Of a stretch of 64,000 bases of DNA, positions 23,730 to 34,772 are shown piece by piece; within the stretch, counting starts at the first letter, position 1, and the number at the start of each line of letters is the position of its first letter. The stretch is from contig JAGMWU010000041.1 of NCBI GenBank assembly GCA_018697195.1, positions 176,754 through 240,753 on the forward strand, read 5' to 3'. Both the position numbers and the translations under genes were made by a program. The stretch comes from Certhia americana (Eukaryota > Chordata > Aves > Passeriformes > Certhiidae). The notes under the pieces are model-generated. The model searched no databases. It worked only from the letters and a program-made list of their open reading frames with translations, and had not been told where the DNA came from.

Positions 23730-24930
23730 GTGCGGAGGAGCGGGCACACGCGGCAGCAATATCCGCAGCGCAACTCCCCGCCGCAAGGACCGCTTACCTT
23801 GTCACAGCATCCACAGCCAAACAGACGCGTGGTCCCCCTCTCGAGCCGCCCCCGTCGATCCCCCGGAGCCGGAGGCATTGGGAAATGCCCACTTCGGGGC
23901 CGCAGCTGGGAAAGGATGACGCCGGTAACTCCCCTGTCTCTGGGGAGCCGCCCCGCCGCAACCCGCGCGGGAGCGGAGGGATGAGCGCTGCTGCTCCCGC
24001 GGCCGCCAGGGACACACGGGCGGGCTCAGCCAGCGCCGGCACACCGGCACCGCCCGCCCGGCACCGGCAGCCGCGGGCGAGCGCTGAAGGATCCCCTCCG
24101 TGCGCACACCGAGCGCTCCCGGCGCCGCTGCCGCCCGTTCTCCCGGTGCACGCCCGCAAGCGAGCGGCCCTGCCCGCCGGCTGTGGGACAGAACGCCTGC
24201 GGGCATCACTCTCCCCAAAATTCCCTCCCCGCAGCTAGCGCTGGCCCTTGAAGGATGCAAAATCCAGCATTTGGAACCCTCTGGCTATCGCTGTGATGCA
24301 GCTTTTGGTCAGGCAGGTGCCTTCCCTGGGAAGGATCCAGCGCCTAAAATCCTATTCCACAAGCACTGCGCAGGATCTCCCTGGCGTTCCTGGGCCAGGA
24401 CCAGCAAAGGGCTGCCTTCGCCCACCCGAGCCAGTCCCACCGTCAGGTCACGGCACACCGCCGGACGCCGCTGTTCCCAACTGTTTGGCTCCCGGCGCGG
24501 GGGGAGCAGGGAACACCCCAAAAGCCAGAGCTGCGCACGGGACAGGCGTTCCGGGACAGCCGCTCCCTGTTCCGGGAGAGCCCCGGCTCGGCACGGGGAC
24601 CCAAAAACGCCCAGCAGCGCCGTGCCCCAGGATACCCACTGCCGACAGACCCCAGCGCTGCTCGGGGTTCTCGGGATCTGCGCCTCCCTCCCTGCCGGGG
24701 GCAGGCGGAGCCGGCGGGCTGGTCCTTGCCCAGGGCAGTGGGGAGATGCTGACTAGCCTCCGCACGGTGCGGGTACCGAGCCCCGTCCCTCCCGGAGCTG
24801 TCCCACCGGAGCCGTGCTCGGCCCCGCCACGGCGGGGGCTGCGGGAGCGCGCAGCCGGGGCCTCTCGGGGGCCGCGCACACCCTGCCCCGGTCACAGCCC
24901 CACCCCGCCTCTCCCGGAGACCCCTGAGGC
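23730..24930 (-). promoter_or_regulatory. CpG island with candidate minus-strand first exon
   Basis: Long CpG-dense block. A strong minus-strand donor, GACAAG|GTAAGC (exon end 23798), resembles the donor of the island at 15.1 kb (CTGCAAG|GTAAGC). A minus-strand open frame of 107 codons (23878-23555) runs through the donor into the repeat copy on the left, unspliced. I recognise no protein in it. Long plus-strand frames here are GC-rich artefacts. Confidence 0.5.
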
Positions 24931-26614
24931 ACCGTAAGGGACCCTTAAACTCCTACGCTGGTTCATTTTTCTTTTCTCACCTGCCCAAGCTCGCCAGCTC
25001 CATACCAAATCCTCTCGCTGCTGCTAGAGGATGCTCCTTCCAAGCCATGCATTCGGGAGTGCAGGACACACACAAATCCTTTTGGGGGCTCTGGAACGAG
25101 ACAGACACCCCTGGCAGGGCTGACTCCAGGGTGAAAAAGGACGGGAAGGCTTTTTTCCTCTCAGAATGTCAATGAAAGTCTCCAAAACCAGGGAGCTTGG
25201 GGACAGTGCCAGCTCACTGCACTCTGCTGTGCTGCCCGCATCCCACTCCTCAGCTCCACGTGCACTTCCGCCTCCTCTGAAGGCGGCAATTGTCTGGAAA
25301 GGAACTTGGGAATCCTCTTTAGCTCCTCCGGTGTCTGGCTTGTTGCCCCCTGCACCGCGGTGGCACCTCTGAGGCAGCTGAAGAGGAAAACAGAAAAACA
25401 GAAAAAAACACCCCCCAAATAACGAATTTAAATTTGAAATTTAAAAGACATGTTTACCATATTCTCAGGCCTTTAGTCCCTGGCTGCTAAGCAAGCCCAG
25501 TGAATTCCCTTAAAGAGGGGTGTCTGACAGGAGCGGGGCATGAGTGCTGGATTCCCTGACCCTGCACTCCCTGCTGAAGCTGCTCGCTCCCTGGCACAGA
25601 CCTTTTTGTTTCAATAGCATAACTAGGTTTTAATTATTAATGCAACAGCAAAATATCAGCTTTTGTTTTTTTCCCTGTAAGAGTTTTCTGTTTAAAAAAA
25701 AAAAAAAAAAAAAAAAAAGAAGAAAGAAAGAAACCGATACCTTTTTTCCTCTGAGGAGATGCAGTGGCAGCAAGACCGGCACATTCTCTCCTCCCTTACC
25801 TGCCCGGAGAGCTCCACACACCTGCCTGCGCTGGGGCAGCACCTGCAAAGGCTCTGATTCCATTAGCTCACGGAGGTGAATTGAGCATGAATTGCTTGGG
25901 TTCTGTCCTCCACAGTCAGAGGGTCCGGCTGGAAGTGCCAGGGAGCACAGGACACCCCTGCTCACCTGACCCTGCCGTGACCCGGGCCCAAGCAGCTGCC
26001 CCCCAGGAGCCATCGGGAGGGACACCCCGGGACACCGCAGAGGCACCGCACACATCCCTTCAGCTCCGCCCCATCACCGACACCGCACTGGCCAGCCCCA
26101 CCCCGACAGAAACACGTGGAGTAGCTGACTTCGCATCACCCATTTTTTTCCTCCAGGGGAAGAAAGGAAGGCACAGACAAGGCAAGAGATGACACAATCT
26201 GGTTATAAAATGAAACACGACTACTTTATTCCAGCATCCCCATCCGTCCTCATACACGGACCACGCGTGTCTGGCCAGGGGCTGCCAGAAGGATGACGAA
26301 GGCAAAGAACCACGATTCCAACGGAAACAGCCATTTGTACCATGACCAGATGAGGAAAGGAGGGTAATTATTGCTGCTGGACGCTGGTAGGGCTCAGGTC
26401 CTGAGGGACTGTGCCAACCTGAGCCCACCTGGGCTTCTATTAAGGCTTCACCGGTGAGGTTCAATGCTACCAGTGCCTGTACGTACAGCAACACCGCTAA
26501 ACACTGGTTACAAACTCCATGTGCACAACTACTCCACAGATCACACCACGACGGAGGAACGATTTAACATCAGGGCTGTCAGGCGACCTGGCTGGGAAAA
26601 ACACTCCCGAAGGG
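24931..26614. other. Intergenic stretch downstream of FGF5
   Basis: No gene recognised. It contains an A25 tract (25694-25718) running into GAAA repeats, and a minus-strand AATAAA at 26230-26225 that could be a distal FGF5 poly(A) signal. Confidence 0.5.
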
Positions 26615-26633
26615 ACAAGCAGCTGTAACAGCA

Positions 26634-26639
26634 TTTATT
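26634..26639 (-). terminator. FGF5: Candidate FGF5 poly(A) signal
   Basis: TTTATT on the plus strand, AATAAA on the minus strand, about 930 bases past the FGF5 stop. A second AATAAA at 26230-26225 is an alternative. The 3' UTR would be about 26615-27565. Confidence 0.4.
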
Positions 26640-27565
26640 GCCACATGACCACGCTCACTGTAAAATAAAAACCTTGCTCCCTGCCTCTGCAAATGTATTG
26701 AGAGTGATAAAATTAATCAGCAGCAAAAACTGTTGGACGAAACCGGTGGGCACCTGGGGGCCACAGGCACCCCTTTCCTGTGGGGATACCTGTGAAGGGA
26801 CTCCTCCAGGGAGTGGGAATGCCCCAGCACCAGGGCAGACAGAGGTATTTTAAAGAAATCATCGAATCCATACTTGGATGGACAGGAAGAGACTCGCTCC
26901 TCCAGCTGTCCAGGGCAGAACGGGAGAGACCACCAGGAGCAGGCTGCAAATAGCCACCCTCCCCAGGCCTGCGACCCTCACAAAATAAGTCCACACACCT
27001 ATTATTGCCAACAGAGAGTTTGAAAACCACCTGACAGCACACAGAAGGCAACTGCATTTGCAGGGCTTGGTCTCTCTGTTTTCTTTGCAGAAGGGAAGAA
27101 CTGGCTTCTAAAAGAAGGGAAAGGGACAGACCTGGATATATGGTGCCTGAGGTATGGTCGGAGGAAAAAGTGCAGCAAGAGGGAGATGCAAGAAAAACAA
27201 AACTGCTTGGCTCTGAACATCTCTCTCGTATGAAAATGATTGTCAAAGGAGTCACTAGTGAAAATAAGGTGGGAAAACATGTTTGCTATAGAGGTACCTT
27301 CCTGCTTCTTCCAACAGCAGAACGCTAACCCGAGGTCCATCCAGGGCCCTTTCAGTTCCCCACAGGAATTCTCTTTGGCAAGCCCGAGCTGCTCATCCCA
27401 GCACGCCCTCCGGGGCACGCCACGCAGCTTGTGCGCTTGAGGGAAGACCTCGGGCCCGGCACGGCCACCTGGGAGCTTCCCCGTATCCATGTGCAGGAGG
27501 AGACGCAGGTGTCCCGCGGGGTCACCCCCGACAGCTCCCCGGTGCCCGGGCTCCCCGGCGCGGCG

Positions 27566-27907
27566 CTACCCAAAGCGGAACTTCAGCCGATACTTGACGG
27601 GGCCGGGGCTCTTCCGAGGCGGGGATGGGGCGACCTTGGGCTTCGGCGGCGGGGGCTTCTTGTCGGGGAGAGCGACGGTGAAGGCGAGCTCGGGGGGCTG
27701 CGGCTGCCAGAAGCGGGGCAGGAAATGCGTGGAGACGTGCTGGGGCCGGGCGCGGGGGCTGCAGCCCCGCTTGGCTTTGCCCCGCTTGTTGAGGGCCACG
27801 TACCACTGGCGGCCCGAGCGAGGGCTGCGGTGCACGGCCGAGGCGTAGGTGTTGTAGCTGTTCTCCTGGAAGCGCTCCCGGAAATGGCAGTCCACCGTGA
27901 AGCGTGC
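27566..27907 (-). CDS. FGF5: FGF5 exon 3 (terminal coding exon)
   Basis: Acceptor CCCCGCAG precedes the GCA codon at 27907; the stop TAG is at 27568-27566. It encodes 113 residues, [13 protein letters not shown] onward, including the heparin-binding [13 protein letters not shown] segment, then a proline/lysine-rich tail that varies between species and ends in the conserved KYRLKFRFG. The high GC fits an avian GC-rich exon. Confidence 0.96.
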   Translation of the reverse strand, partial: ARFTVDCHFRERFQENSYNTYASAVHRSPRSGRQWYVALNKRGKAKRGCSPRARPQHVSTHFLPRFWQPQPPELAFTVALPDKKPPPPKPKVAPSPPRKSPGPVKYRLKFRFG

Positions 27908-30900
27908 CTGCGGGGACACAGGGGACACCGCTCGCAAAGCACAGGTGGCACCTGTCCCCCCACGCCCAGGGCTTGCTGGTTTGGCTGTCCCCCAAACCCA
28001 GGCCCTAAGGGGTGGGGGAAAAGCGGGGCACCAACGCTGAGGGGCCAGGCAGCTTTTGAGAAAACCCCCGGTGCAGAGGCTTCAGTAGCTGCTTGCCACC
28101 CAGGCTTTCTTGGGAATAAAAAGGCTTGGGCTGCCCCAGTAGTGCCCTTCCCTCCTGTCTCCTCCTGCCCCAGCAGTGCCCTTCCCTTCTCTCCTAAAAA
28201 GCATTCCAGAACAAAAAAGCAGAGCCTAGCACCCCACCTGTGTGCCCATGGCCCCAGCTTCCAGCAACTCCTCCCAAATCCTCTGCCATGCTTGAGCCCA
28301 GTGGTGCCAGCTGCCCTAAAAGCTTCCCCAGCTCAATGTCACAGCAACACCTCCAAACCACTGACACGGAGATGCTGAGCTCTCCAACTCCAAAACCAGT
28401 GACCGAGATCAAGCCCCAACCTCCAGCAGGGCTTTGTAAGCACAAGAAAAGCGTTTGAAAGCCCACATTTAACCAAAAAAGTCAAGCCTTACAGCACAAG
28501 TGACAGAGCTCACAACCTGCCTCACAGCACTTAGAATTAGGTCTTCTTATCTTGCTGCTTCCAAGGGACATCACCTCAGTGACTCATCTCTGCTCTCCCT
28601 GTCTTTCATACACCCTCCTCCCCACTGTCTCCCACATGCAGAGGCCTTGACCTTCTCCAGTAAGGGCTTGGCTGCACCCTGGTGCTCCCTGAAGCCTCAG
28701 TGCACACGGCAGTGCTCAGGCAGGACATCCCAGGTGCAGAGGGAAGCCCCCCGCTCTGCCCTGCCAAGTGCATCAGCAGCTGCCTCTCCATGATCCCATC
28801 ACACACACACACACACACACACACCCATATCCCAGCCTCTCAGCTCAGCACTTCACTGCTCCAGTCTGGAAAAGCCATCTTACCCCACAGAGGGCAGGCA
28901 GGGCAGCCACAGCACGTGGCTGGCATTGGATTTGCTCTGCAGAGCTCCAGAGACAGTCACCAAGAGCAGTCCTGAAGTCAATTAAATTTCAAAACCCAGC
29001 TGAGCAGAGATTTGCCCCAGCAAAGGATGCGACTTTGTGGCAACTCCTGGAAAAGGAGAATCACCTGGGCAAATCTGTCCCCTGGGGTCCGTGCTGGACA
29101 GGCACAAAACCCCTCCCACCCGCTCTGTGCTAAAAATGGACAAACAGGAGAGCGAGGATTTATCAACGAGGAAAAAGCCATCTGTGCACACAACTGATAA
29201 TTGCCGGGATAACTGTCATTTTCTGAAGCTGGTGCCTCTAAAAATGAACCACTCAGTAATTTAATTAAGCTGGTATAAAAAAAAAAAAAAAAAGAAAAAG
29301 AGAAAAGAAAGAGGAGGAGAGCGTCTGTAAAACACCAAGCTGGGATGGAGCTGAGCCCGAGAGCAAGTTTTGAAGGAGCCCAAATTCCAGCAGGAATGAC
29401 TTTTGTCTGCGGTTCAGCACAAAGTCCCCAGGCTGACTCCCATATCAAAGCGCTGCCCTGAGTGACGGGCACAGGACGTGCTTTGTGCTGCTCGGGACTC
29501 ATTAGGCCATGAAATAACCTCAATCCTGCCAGCGCAGGAAAGAACAACAGATGCCGGGTTTGCATTATTGGCATTGTTTAGTCCAGCAATCTTTAGACAT
29601 TTGGGTCAAGTTTCTACAAATTTGCAGCTTTCACCCAAGCGGGGCATCGTGTGTCCTCACCCCTGCCCTGACCCTCCTGACTGAGGTCCCTCTCTGGCCC
29701 TGCCCTTTGTGTGTCAACAATTAACCATGCACCAACGAGGCTTGATTTAATTTCTGCCTGTGCCAGGGCATAAATCAAGGCTTCAGCTCAGATAAGAGGC
29801 CCATTGTACACCAGAGGGGAAGGCTCTGGAGGGTCCGGCAGTCGTGCTCTGCCTCCTCCCTTCTCCTCCTCCTCTGCCCCTCTGCTCTCACCTCGTGTTT
29901 TTCTCCATAGAATCATTCCCCTTTTCCCCTGGAGACCATCCGTGCTCCTACTTCACTGCTTAAAATAAGCAAGCACGTGCTCACCCTTTAGGCATCAATA
30001 GGCTTCAGGAGCAGCACTCCAAAGAAGACTAAAGGGAGGGAGAGGGGAGTTTGTAAATCTCCCTGGAAGTGACCTGTGGTCTCGGGCAGCACAAGCACAT
30101 CCATGATCTGCTCTGGGTCCAGGAGGTTTGTCTCAGAACTACGGCGTGGGCAACCGCCTTTTCCCTTTGCCCAGCCCTCAGCCCTGACCAGGCTCTCTGG
30201 GAATCACCCTCAGGGTTGGGATGCTGCCTTAAAAATGCCCTTCTTGGGAGAGGCTGTGTAGACACACCTTGACTTCCATGTAAGCTCAGGGGTTCACTGT
30301 GTTTGTTTACATGACCTCTGGAACTGACAACAAGAAACAGGCAAGCAACATCCTGAGATTGAAACCGGCAGCAAAATCAACTTATTGGATTCATCTGACA
30401 CAGAAAAGCTAGAACAAGCATCATGAGACCGGCAGGAAACCTCAGCCTTCGGGAGAACACCCTACAGAGAAGAGTTACCAGATTTTTCCACTCTAGCTGC
30501 AACATAGCTGCTCAGTCTGGCCCTCACCTGCCCGAGCCTCTCCAGGGCTCTCTGTCTCCAAGGGCAAAGCCAGCCCGAGCCCTGGGGCTGCCGGCGCCGC
30601 GCGTGTCGCTCGCCGGGAGACATTTGGCTAAACCCTTCTGCACGATCTGCCGCAGAAGCGGCTAAAAATAACCCAGCCATGCTCGGAGAGCAGGCCCTGC
30701 CGATGCAGACACCCGACTGCACAGGGAAAGGCGCACTTCACACGGCTGAAGGCTCTCAGTGGGAAGGTGGGCTTGGAGGGGGGCTTGAGCTCCACCTGTC
30801 CCCGCTCTGTCTGCCCGAGGGGGCCGCCGTGCCAGGGCCCTGCCTGGGACTGCCACTGTGCCGACACGTGGAGGTGTCACAAAGCCTTTAATAAACAACA

Positions 30901-33560
30901 CATACTGATAAGGGGTGGGGGGGTTTACTTACACTTGCATGGAGTTTTCCTTTTTTTGACATCGCTAAAAATTTGTTGCTGAAAACTCCTCGTATTCCTA
31001 CAATCCCCTGAGACACAGCAAATATTTCCAAAATACCTAGGATGACAGAAATCCCAAAATAAATCACAGTTCTTTTCACATCGGTGTGACAGAGAAAAAA
31101 TAAATACAACTCAGTCTGACAGGTTTGCATTTCCTCTCCCACGTCCCTGCTCCTCAGCTGTCTGGCTCCACCCAGCTCCTGCTCCATCCCTCTGCCTCAC
31201 AGAGGGATCCCTCCCCATCCACTCTGGAGGGATACAGGGGGGTGGCCAGGACTTGCCTGCGTTTTTTAAATGCTGCATTTTGGAGTAAAATTCCTGGCTG
31301 GGCTGCAATAGAACAAGTAAACCCCTGGGGAAACCGCTCCCAAGGGTGAGAAAAGCCCCCCGTACCTACACCAGCCTGCTGGGATCAGAGCTGCCCACCC
31401 TCATCCCACAGACACTGAACTAGGGAAGTCAGTGTCCCACAAGGCAGCTGGGACTGGGGATTCCACTGATGCTCCCCCTCGCACCCCATCCTCTCCAGGG
31501 CCTGAGAGACAGGGCATTGTACAGCCCTGCCAGGGAAAAAACGAGAGTTTCTTGAGCATGGAAGGGGTTCTGGCCCTGATGGGGCACGTAGGACCCGCAA
31601 CTCATCTGATAAAAGAACTGCAACCTCTGAGCATCCCTCAGCAGCAGCACCGACACATCACCTCCCCCGGTGGTGTGGGGTAACTCGGGCAGAGGGCCAG
31701 GCATCGCCACAATCCCTGCCAGCTGCGGGGCAGCACCACATCCCCAGCACACCCTCTGCACCCCAGGGAACCGGCATTGCTGCCCAGCTGCAGCCCCAGG
31801 GGCTCCGTGGCCCTGGAGGAAGGAGCCCGTAGATCTCGCCTGGCCCCCAAAGGGCTGTGGGATTAACATGCCAGGAGCAAACACGAAGCTACGTTAAATC
31901 CCCCAAGGCTGGGTATCAGATCACCACTTCCCATGTTTATTTTAAGGAGGAAGCACATCCCCCTGAGGCACCCAAGTCCCAGCACCCAGGGCCTGGGGGG
32001 GCACTCTGGGGGGGGTTATGGGCTGCCACACCCCTCACCCTAAGTGCCACAGGCCACGAGGCTCTGCAGCCCCACTGCAGCACAGCAGGTACCTCATCAA
32101 ACACCTGTCTGTCCTCAAGGGTGCCCCAAAACCTCCTGCCTTTTGTGGGGTGGCTCTGCTACCTCAGCAGACGTACTCCTGTTCAGTGGGGCTGCCCAGG
32201 GTCAAGCCCTGTTTCCCAGGGGTCAAAGGGAGGGTTTCCCTGCCAAAAGCCAACTTCTTCCTCCCGAGGGCCCCCTCACCGCAGCACCCTGCACAGCTCC
32301 CCCTCACCAGCACATATCCCCAGCCAGAGCTGGCTGGTGTCAGTGTGGCCTTTCCGGGGGGGATATCTCAGGTTAAGGAGGAAGAAACTGCACACGATGC
32401 AGGTCTCTGCAGGACAGCTGTAGCACCAAACTTCTGCCAGACCTTCAAAGCCCACGTCTCCCCAAACAGCCATGGTGTGGGTGCCCTGTTTCCTTGTCCA
32501 TCGTCTAAACCCCTCCAGGCCACATGTGCCTACTGTGCCCATGAAGCCCTGAGCAGAGCTCCTGGGCTCCCAGCATTCCTGCCCAAGGGTAGTTCTCCCT
32601 CCTGGGGCCACGACACAGCCTGGGCCCCAAATTCTTCGGTCCTGGGCAGATGTGGTGGCTGCTCCATGAATGCTCCCAACAGCTGATCCATGCACGCTGC
32701 TAGGCTCACCTCGGGCCTGAGCCCTTGAAGTGATTTTTCATCCCCACCTGCCATTTCGTTCCCACTAGCAGGATATCATGGCAACTCCGACCAGAGGATA
32801 AGCCATGAGTTAGCACAGCTTTCTCTCAGGGGAACGTCAGCCTCAGTCCTATTTTTAAACTGAATATATCCTATCACTGTGCTGGGAGAATGAGAATGCA
32901 GAGAGAAGGATGGAAAAGTCCCACAGGGAAAGGACCGAAAAGGGGCAGCATCTTCTCCCCCAGGTGCGTGGCAAGGGGCTTTGGTCGGAGCGCAGACCTC
33001 GCTCTCACACCATCCCCACGGAGCCACTTGCTCGGGCCAGGCAAATCCCCAGCTGGCACTTCCCAGCAGAAGACGGGCAGCTCTTACGGCGCCCGCAGAA
33101 CACAGCCCCCCCCGGCACCCCAAATGCCCCTTACCGGGCCCACCAGGGCTGCAGCTCCACACCCCAGGCGAGGCCGACAGGAGCCAGGGGCTCTGTCACC
33201 GCCCGCGGGGGCGGGAAGACCGCAAGGACAGGGATGCTCAGCCCCGCTCCCCCGGCCCCCCAGACCTCCCGGTCCCCACTCACTGAGCGGACTCGCGTCG
33301 TGGGCGCCGTCCACGCGGCCGTCGGGGTGCAGCTGGAGGTGGAAGCCGATGCCCACCCGGCAGTACAGCCGGCCCCGCCGCCGATCCGGGCGGCTCCGCG
33401 GGAAGCGGCTCGGCCCCGCCGCCGCCGCCGGGGAGGAGGAAGAGGAGGAGGAAGACGCGGGGGCGTTGCGGCCCCGCTGCGCCCCGCCGGGCACCTGCTC
33501 TCGCCGGGCGCGGGCGGGCAGGGCGAGGAGGAGGAGGAGGAGGAGGAAGGACGGGCTCAT
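27566..33560 (-). CDS. FGF5: Fibroblast growth factor 5 (three coding exons)
   Basis: Secreted heparin-binding growth factor that signals through FGF receptors; in mammals it ends the hair growth phase and acts in neural and muscle tissue. Joined exons 33560-33284, 31036-30933 and 27907-27566 give 240 residues (human about 268). Residues 1-18 are a leucine-rich signal peptide, then comes a Ser/Ala/Arg-rich linker shorter than the mammalian one. The beta-trefoil starts at [12 protein letters not shown] (65-76) and continues through [51 protein letters not shown] and HFLPRF, with a basic C-terminus ending KYRLKFRFG. Phases join cleanly (split Ser codon at intron 1, whole codon at intron 2). Start chosen at MSPSF by homology; two in-frame upstream ATGs exist. 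The mammalian Asn-Gly-Ser glycosylation site before intron 1 reads Asp-Gly-Ala here. Confidence 0.97.
28800..28824. repeat. (CA)n microsatellite
   Basis: About twelve uninterrupted CA dinucleotides within FGF5 intron 2. Confidence 0.95.
29277..29330. repeat. A18 tract and purine-rich run
   Basis: Eighteen A residues followed by a GAAAAAGAGAAAAG purine run within FGF5 intron 2. Confidence 0.9.
30662..30671 (+). promoter_or_regulatory. MEF2 consensus site in FGF5 intron 2
   Basis: CTAAAAATAA matches YTAWWWWTAR exactly and lies in a locally CpG-rich patch (30.55-30.68 kb). FGF5 is expressed in muscle in other vertebrates, so a link is possible but unproven. Confidence 0.3.
30933..31036 (-). 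CDS. FGF5: FGF5 exon 2
   Basis: Exactly 104 bases, the conserved size. Acceptor CATCCTAG, donor AAGT|GTAAGT. It completes the split Ser codon and encodes [10 protein letters not shown] through GKLHAS. In mammals, skipping this exon shifts the frame and yields the short antagonist form FGF5S. The 104-base length means skipping would shift the frame here as well. Confidence 0.97.
31037..33283 (-). other. FGF5: FGF5 intron 1
   Basis: About 2.25 kb, GT-AG, GC-rich towards exon 1. Long plus-strand frames (for example 32018-32686) are non-coding by composition and match no family I know. Confidence 0.9.
33284..33560 (-). CDS. FGF5: FGF5 exon 1 (signal peptide and first strand)
   Basis: 277 bases, 92 codons plus one base; donor CTCA|GTGAGT. 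It encodes the poly-Leu signal core (from CTC repeats), a poly-Ser run from AGC/TCC-type repeats, a poly-Ala stretch, then [15 protein letters not shown]. The simple-sequence runs make this region prone to length variation and assembly error. Confidence 0.96.
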
Positions 33561-33665
33561 GCTGCCGGCGGGCGGGAGGAGGGAGGGAGGGCGCCGCATC
33601 CCGCTCCGCTCTGAGCCCTGGAGGGGGGGACCGAGCACGGGGGGAGCCGGGCCGCCCCTCCCCGC

Positions 33666-33673
33666 TATTTATA
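33666..33673 (-). promoter_or_regulatory. FGF5: FGF5 TATA box
   Basis: TATAAATA on the minus strand, about 106 bases upstream of the ATG. It predicts a transcription start near 33640 and a 5' UTR of roughly 80 bases. Spacing and orientation suit FGF5. Confidence 0.65.
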
Positions 33674-34697
33674 ACCGGGCGGCGGCCCCGCACCTGTGCC
33701 CGGCCCCACGCCCCCCCACCCCGCCCCCCGTGCCCGCGGCAGATGCGGGGCTCGGGGTGCATCTATCTGGGAATTAACTTGTCCTCCTCGCCTGGATGAG
33801 GCCACGGGGCTGCGGGACCCTGGGGACAGGCTCGGGTTGCAGCCCCCCGCCTGGGGTGACACGGCAGCTGCACGCCCGGCCCAGCCTCGGGCAGGGGGCT
33901 CTGGAGCGGGGCTCGGGGCAGCCCCCCGAACCGCAAAGCCGCTCTCCCCCACTCACGGGGCCACGCTCGGCGCCGAGAGAAGCCGTTGGGGATAACGGGC
34001 TTCCTCCCATCACGACCCCACAACGGCATCTCCCGGCCTGCAGGAACGTGGCGGCCCTTGCCGGACCACAGCATCCTCCTTGGCTCCCGGGCCGGGGGGG
34101 ACACGGCCCCCAGCTTCTTGCCACTGTCGCGGTGACCCACACATGTGCCAGGTGCCCCCCGGCACCAGCAGCCGCGTTCCTTCCCAAACCCAAAGACAAC
34201 GATCGCACAGCACCGCGGCGCGGGAGGATAACCCGCAGCAGCAGCTCATCCATCCCCCTGGCACAACTACACATGGATTAAGCTTTTTCAGCTCCCAGGT
34301 CCTCACAGCCACTGGGGAAAAACCTCAGCCCTACAAAAGCCAACAGGGGCCAAACACGCCCTACCTAGCCCGCAGCCCCAGGCTGTGCCCTCGGTACTCC
34401 TGTCAACCGGTGTTGTCCCCTCAATCGCACCTAGGGACCACCCCTCAGTCATCCCAAGGGTGTTTCTGGCTGGCGGGCTCCTCCAGGCCACGCGCCCAGG
34501 GATCGGGTTCGGCAGGAAGGAGGCAGAGCCGGTGGCACGTCGGAGGGTGACCTTCGCCTTCCGAGGAAGCTGAAGGTCAGGGGCACAGAGAGGGACACGC
34601 ACTTCAGGAGCTGTATCCAGCCTGGTTGACACCTGGCACAGCCTGGTGTGAGCAGATGATCTCACAGCATTGCTGCAATTTCAAACCATTTCCCAGC

Positions 34698-34772
34698 ACG
34701 TATATATATCCACAGAGCTATAAGCACACGTGATATATATAGACATGTATACATAGACAGCCCTATATATAG
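34698..34772. repeat. AT-rich TATATA blocks
   Basis: Three short TATATATA-type blocks interspersed with unique sequence. Confidence 0.75.

Larger units (their letters stand above)
27908..30932 (-). other. FGF5: FGF5 intron 2
   Basis: About 3.0 kb, GT-AG. It holds an (AC)n microsatellite (28800-28824), an A18 tract (29277-29294) and a perfect MEF2 consensus CTAAAAATAA at 30662-30671. No other coding sequence recognised. Confidence 0.9.
33280..34000 (-). promoter_or_regulatory. FGF5: FGF5 CpG-island promoter
   Basis: CpG-dense sequence covers exon 1 and extends about 450 bases upstream of the start codon, with a TATA box (annotated separately). The homopyrimidine and C-rich stretch around 33700-33730 may hold GC-box-type elements. 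Confidence 0.7.

Noticed and set aside
24248..24937. Long plus-strand frames (up to 229 codons) at 24.1-24.9 kb
   Set aside because: Low-stop GC-rich DNA; equally long frames on the minus strand and no recognisable protein.
29900..29940. CATAGAATCATTCC resembling a reversed CR1 end
   Set aside because: Only about 14 bases match, and flanking sequence does not continue as CR1.
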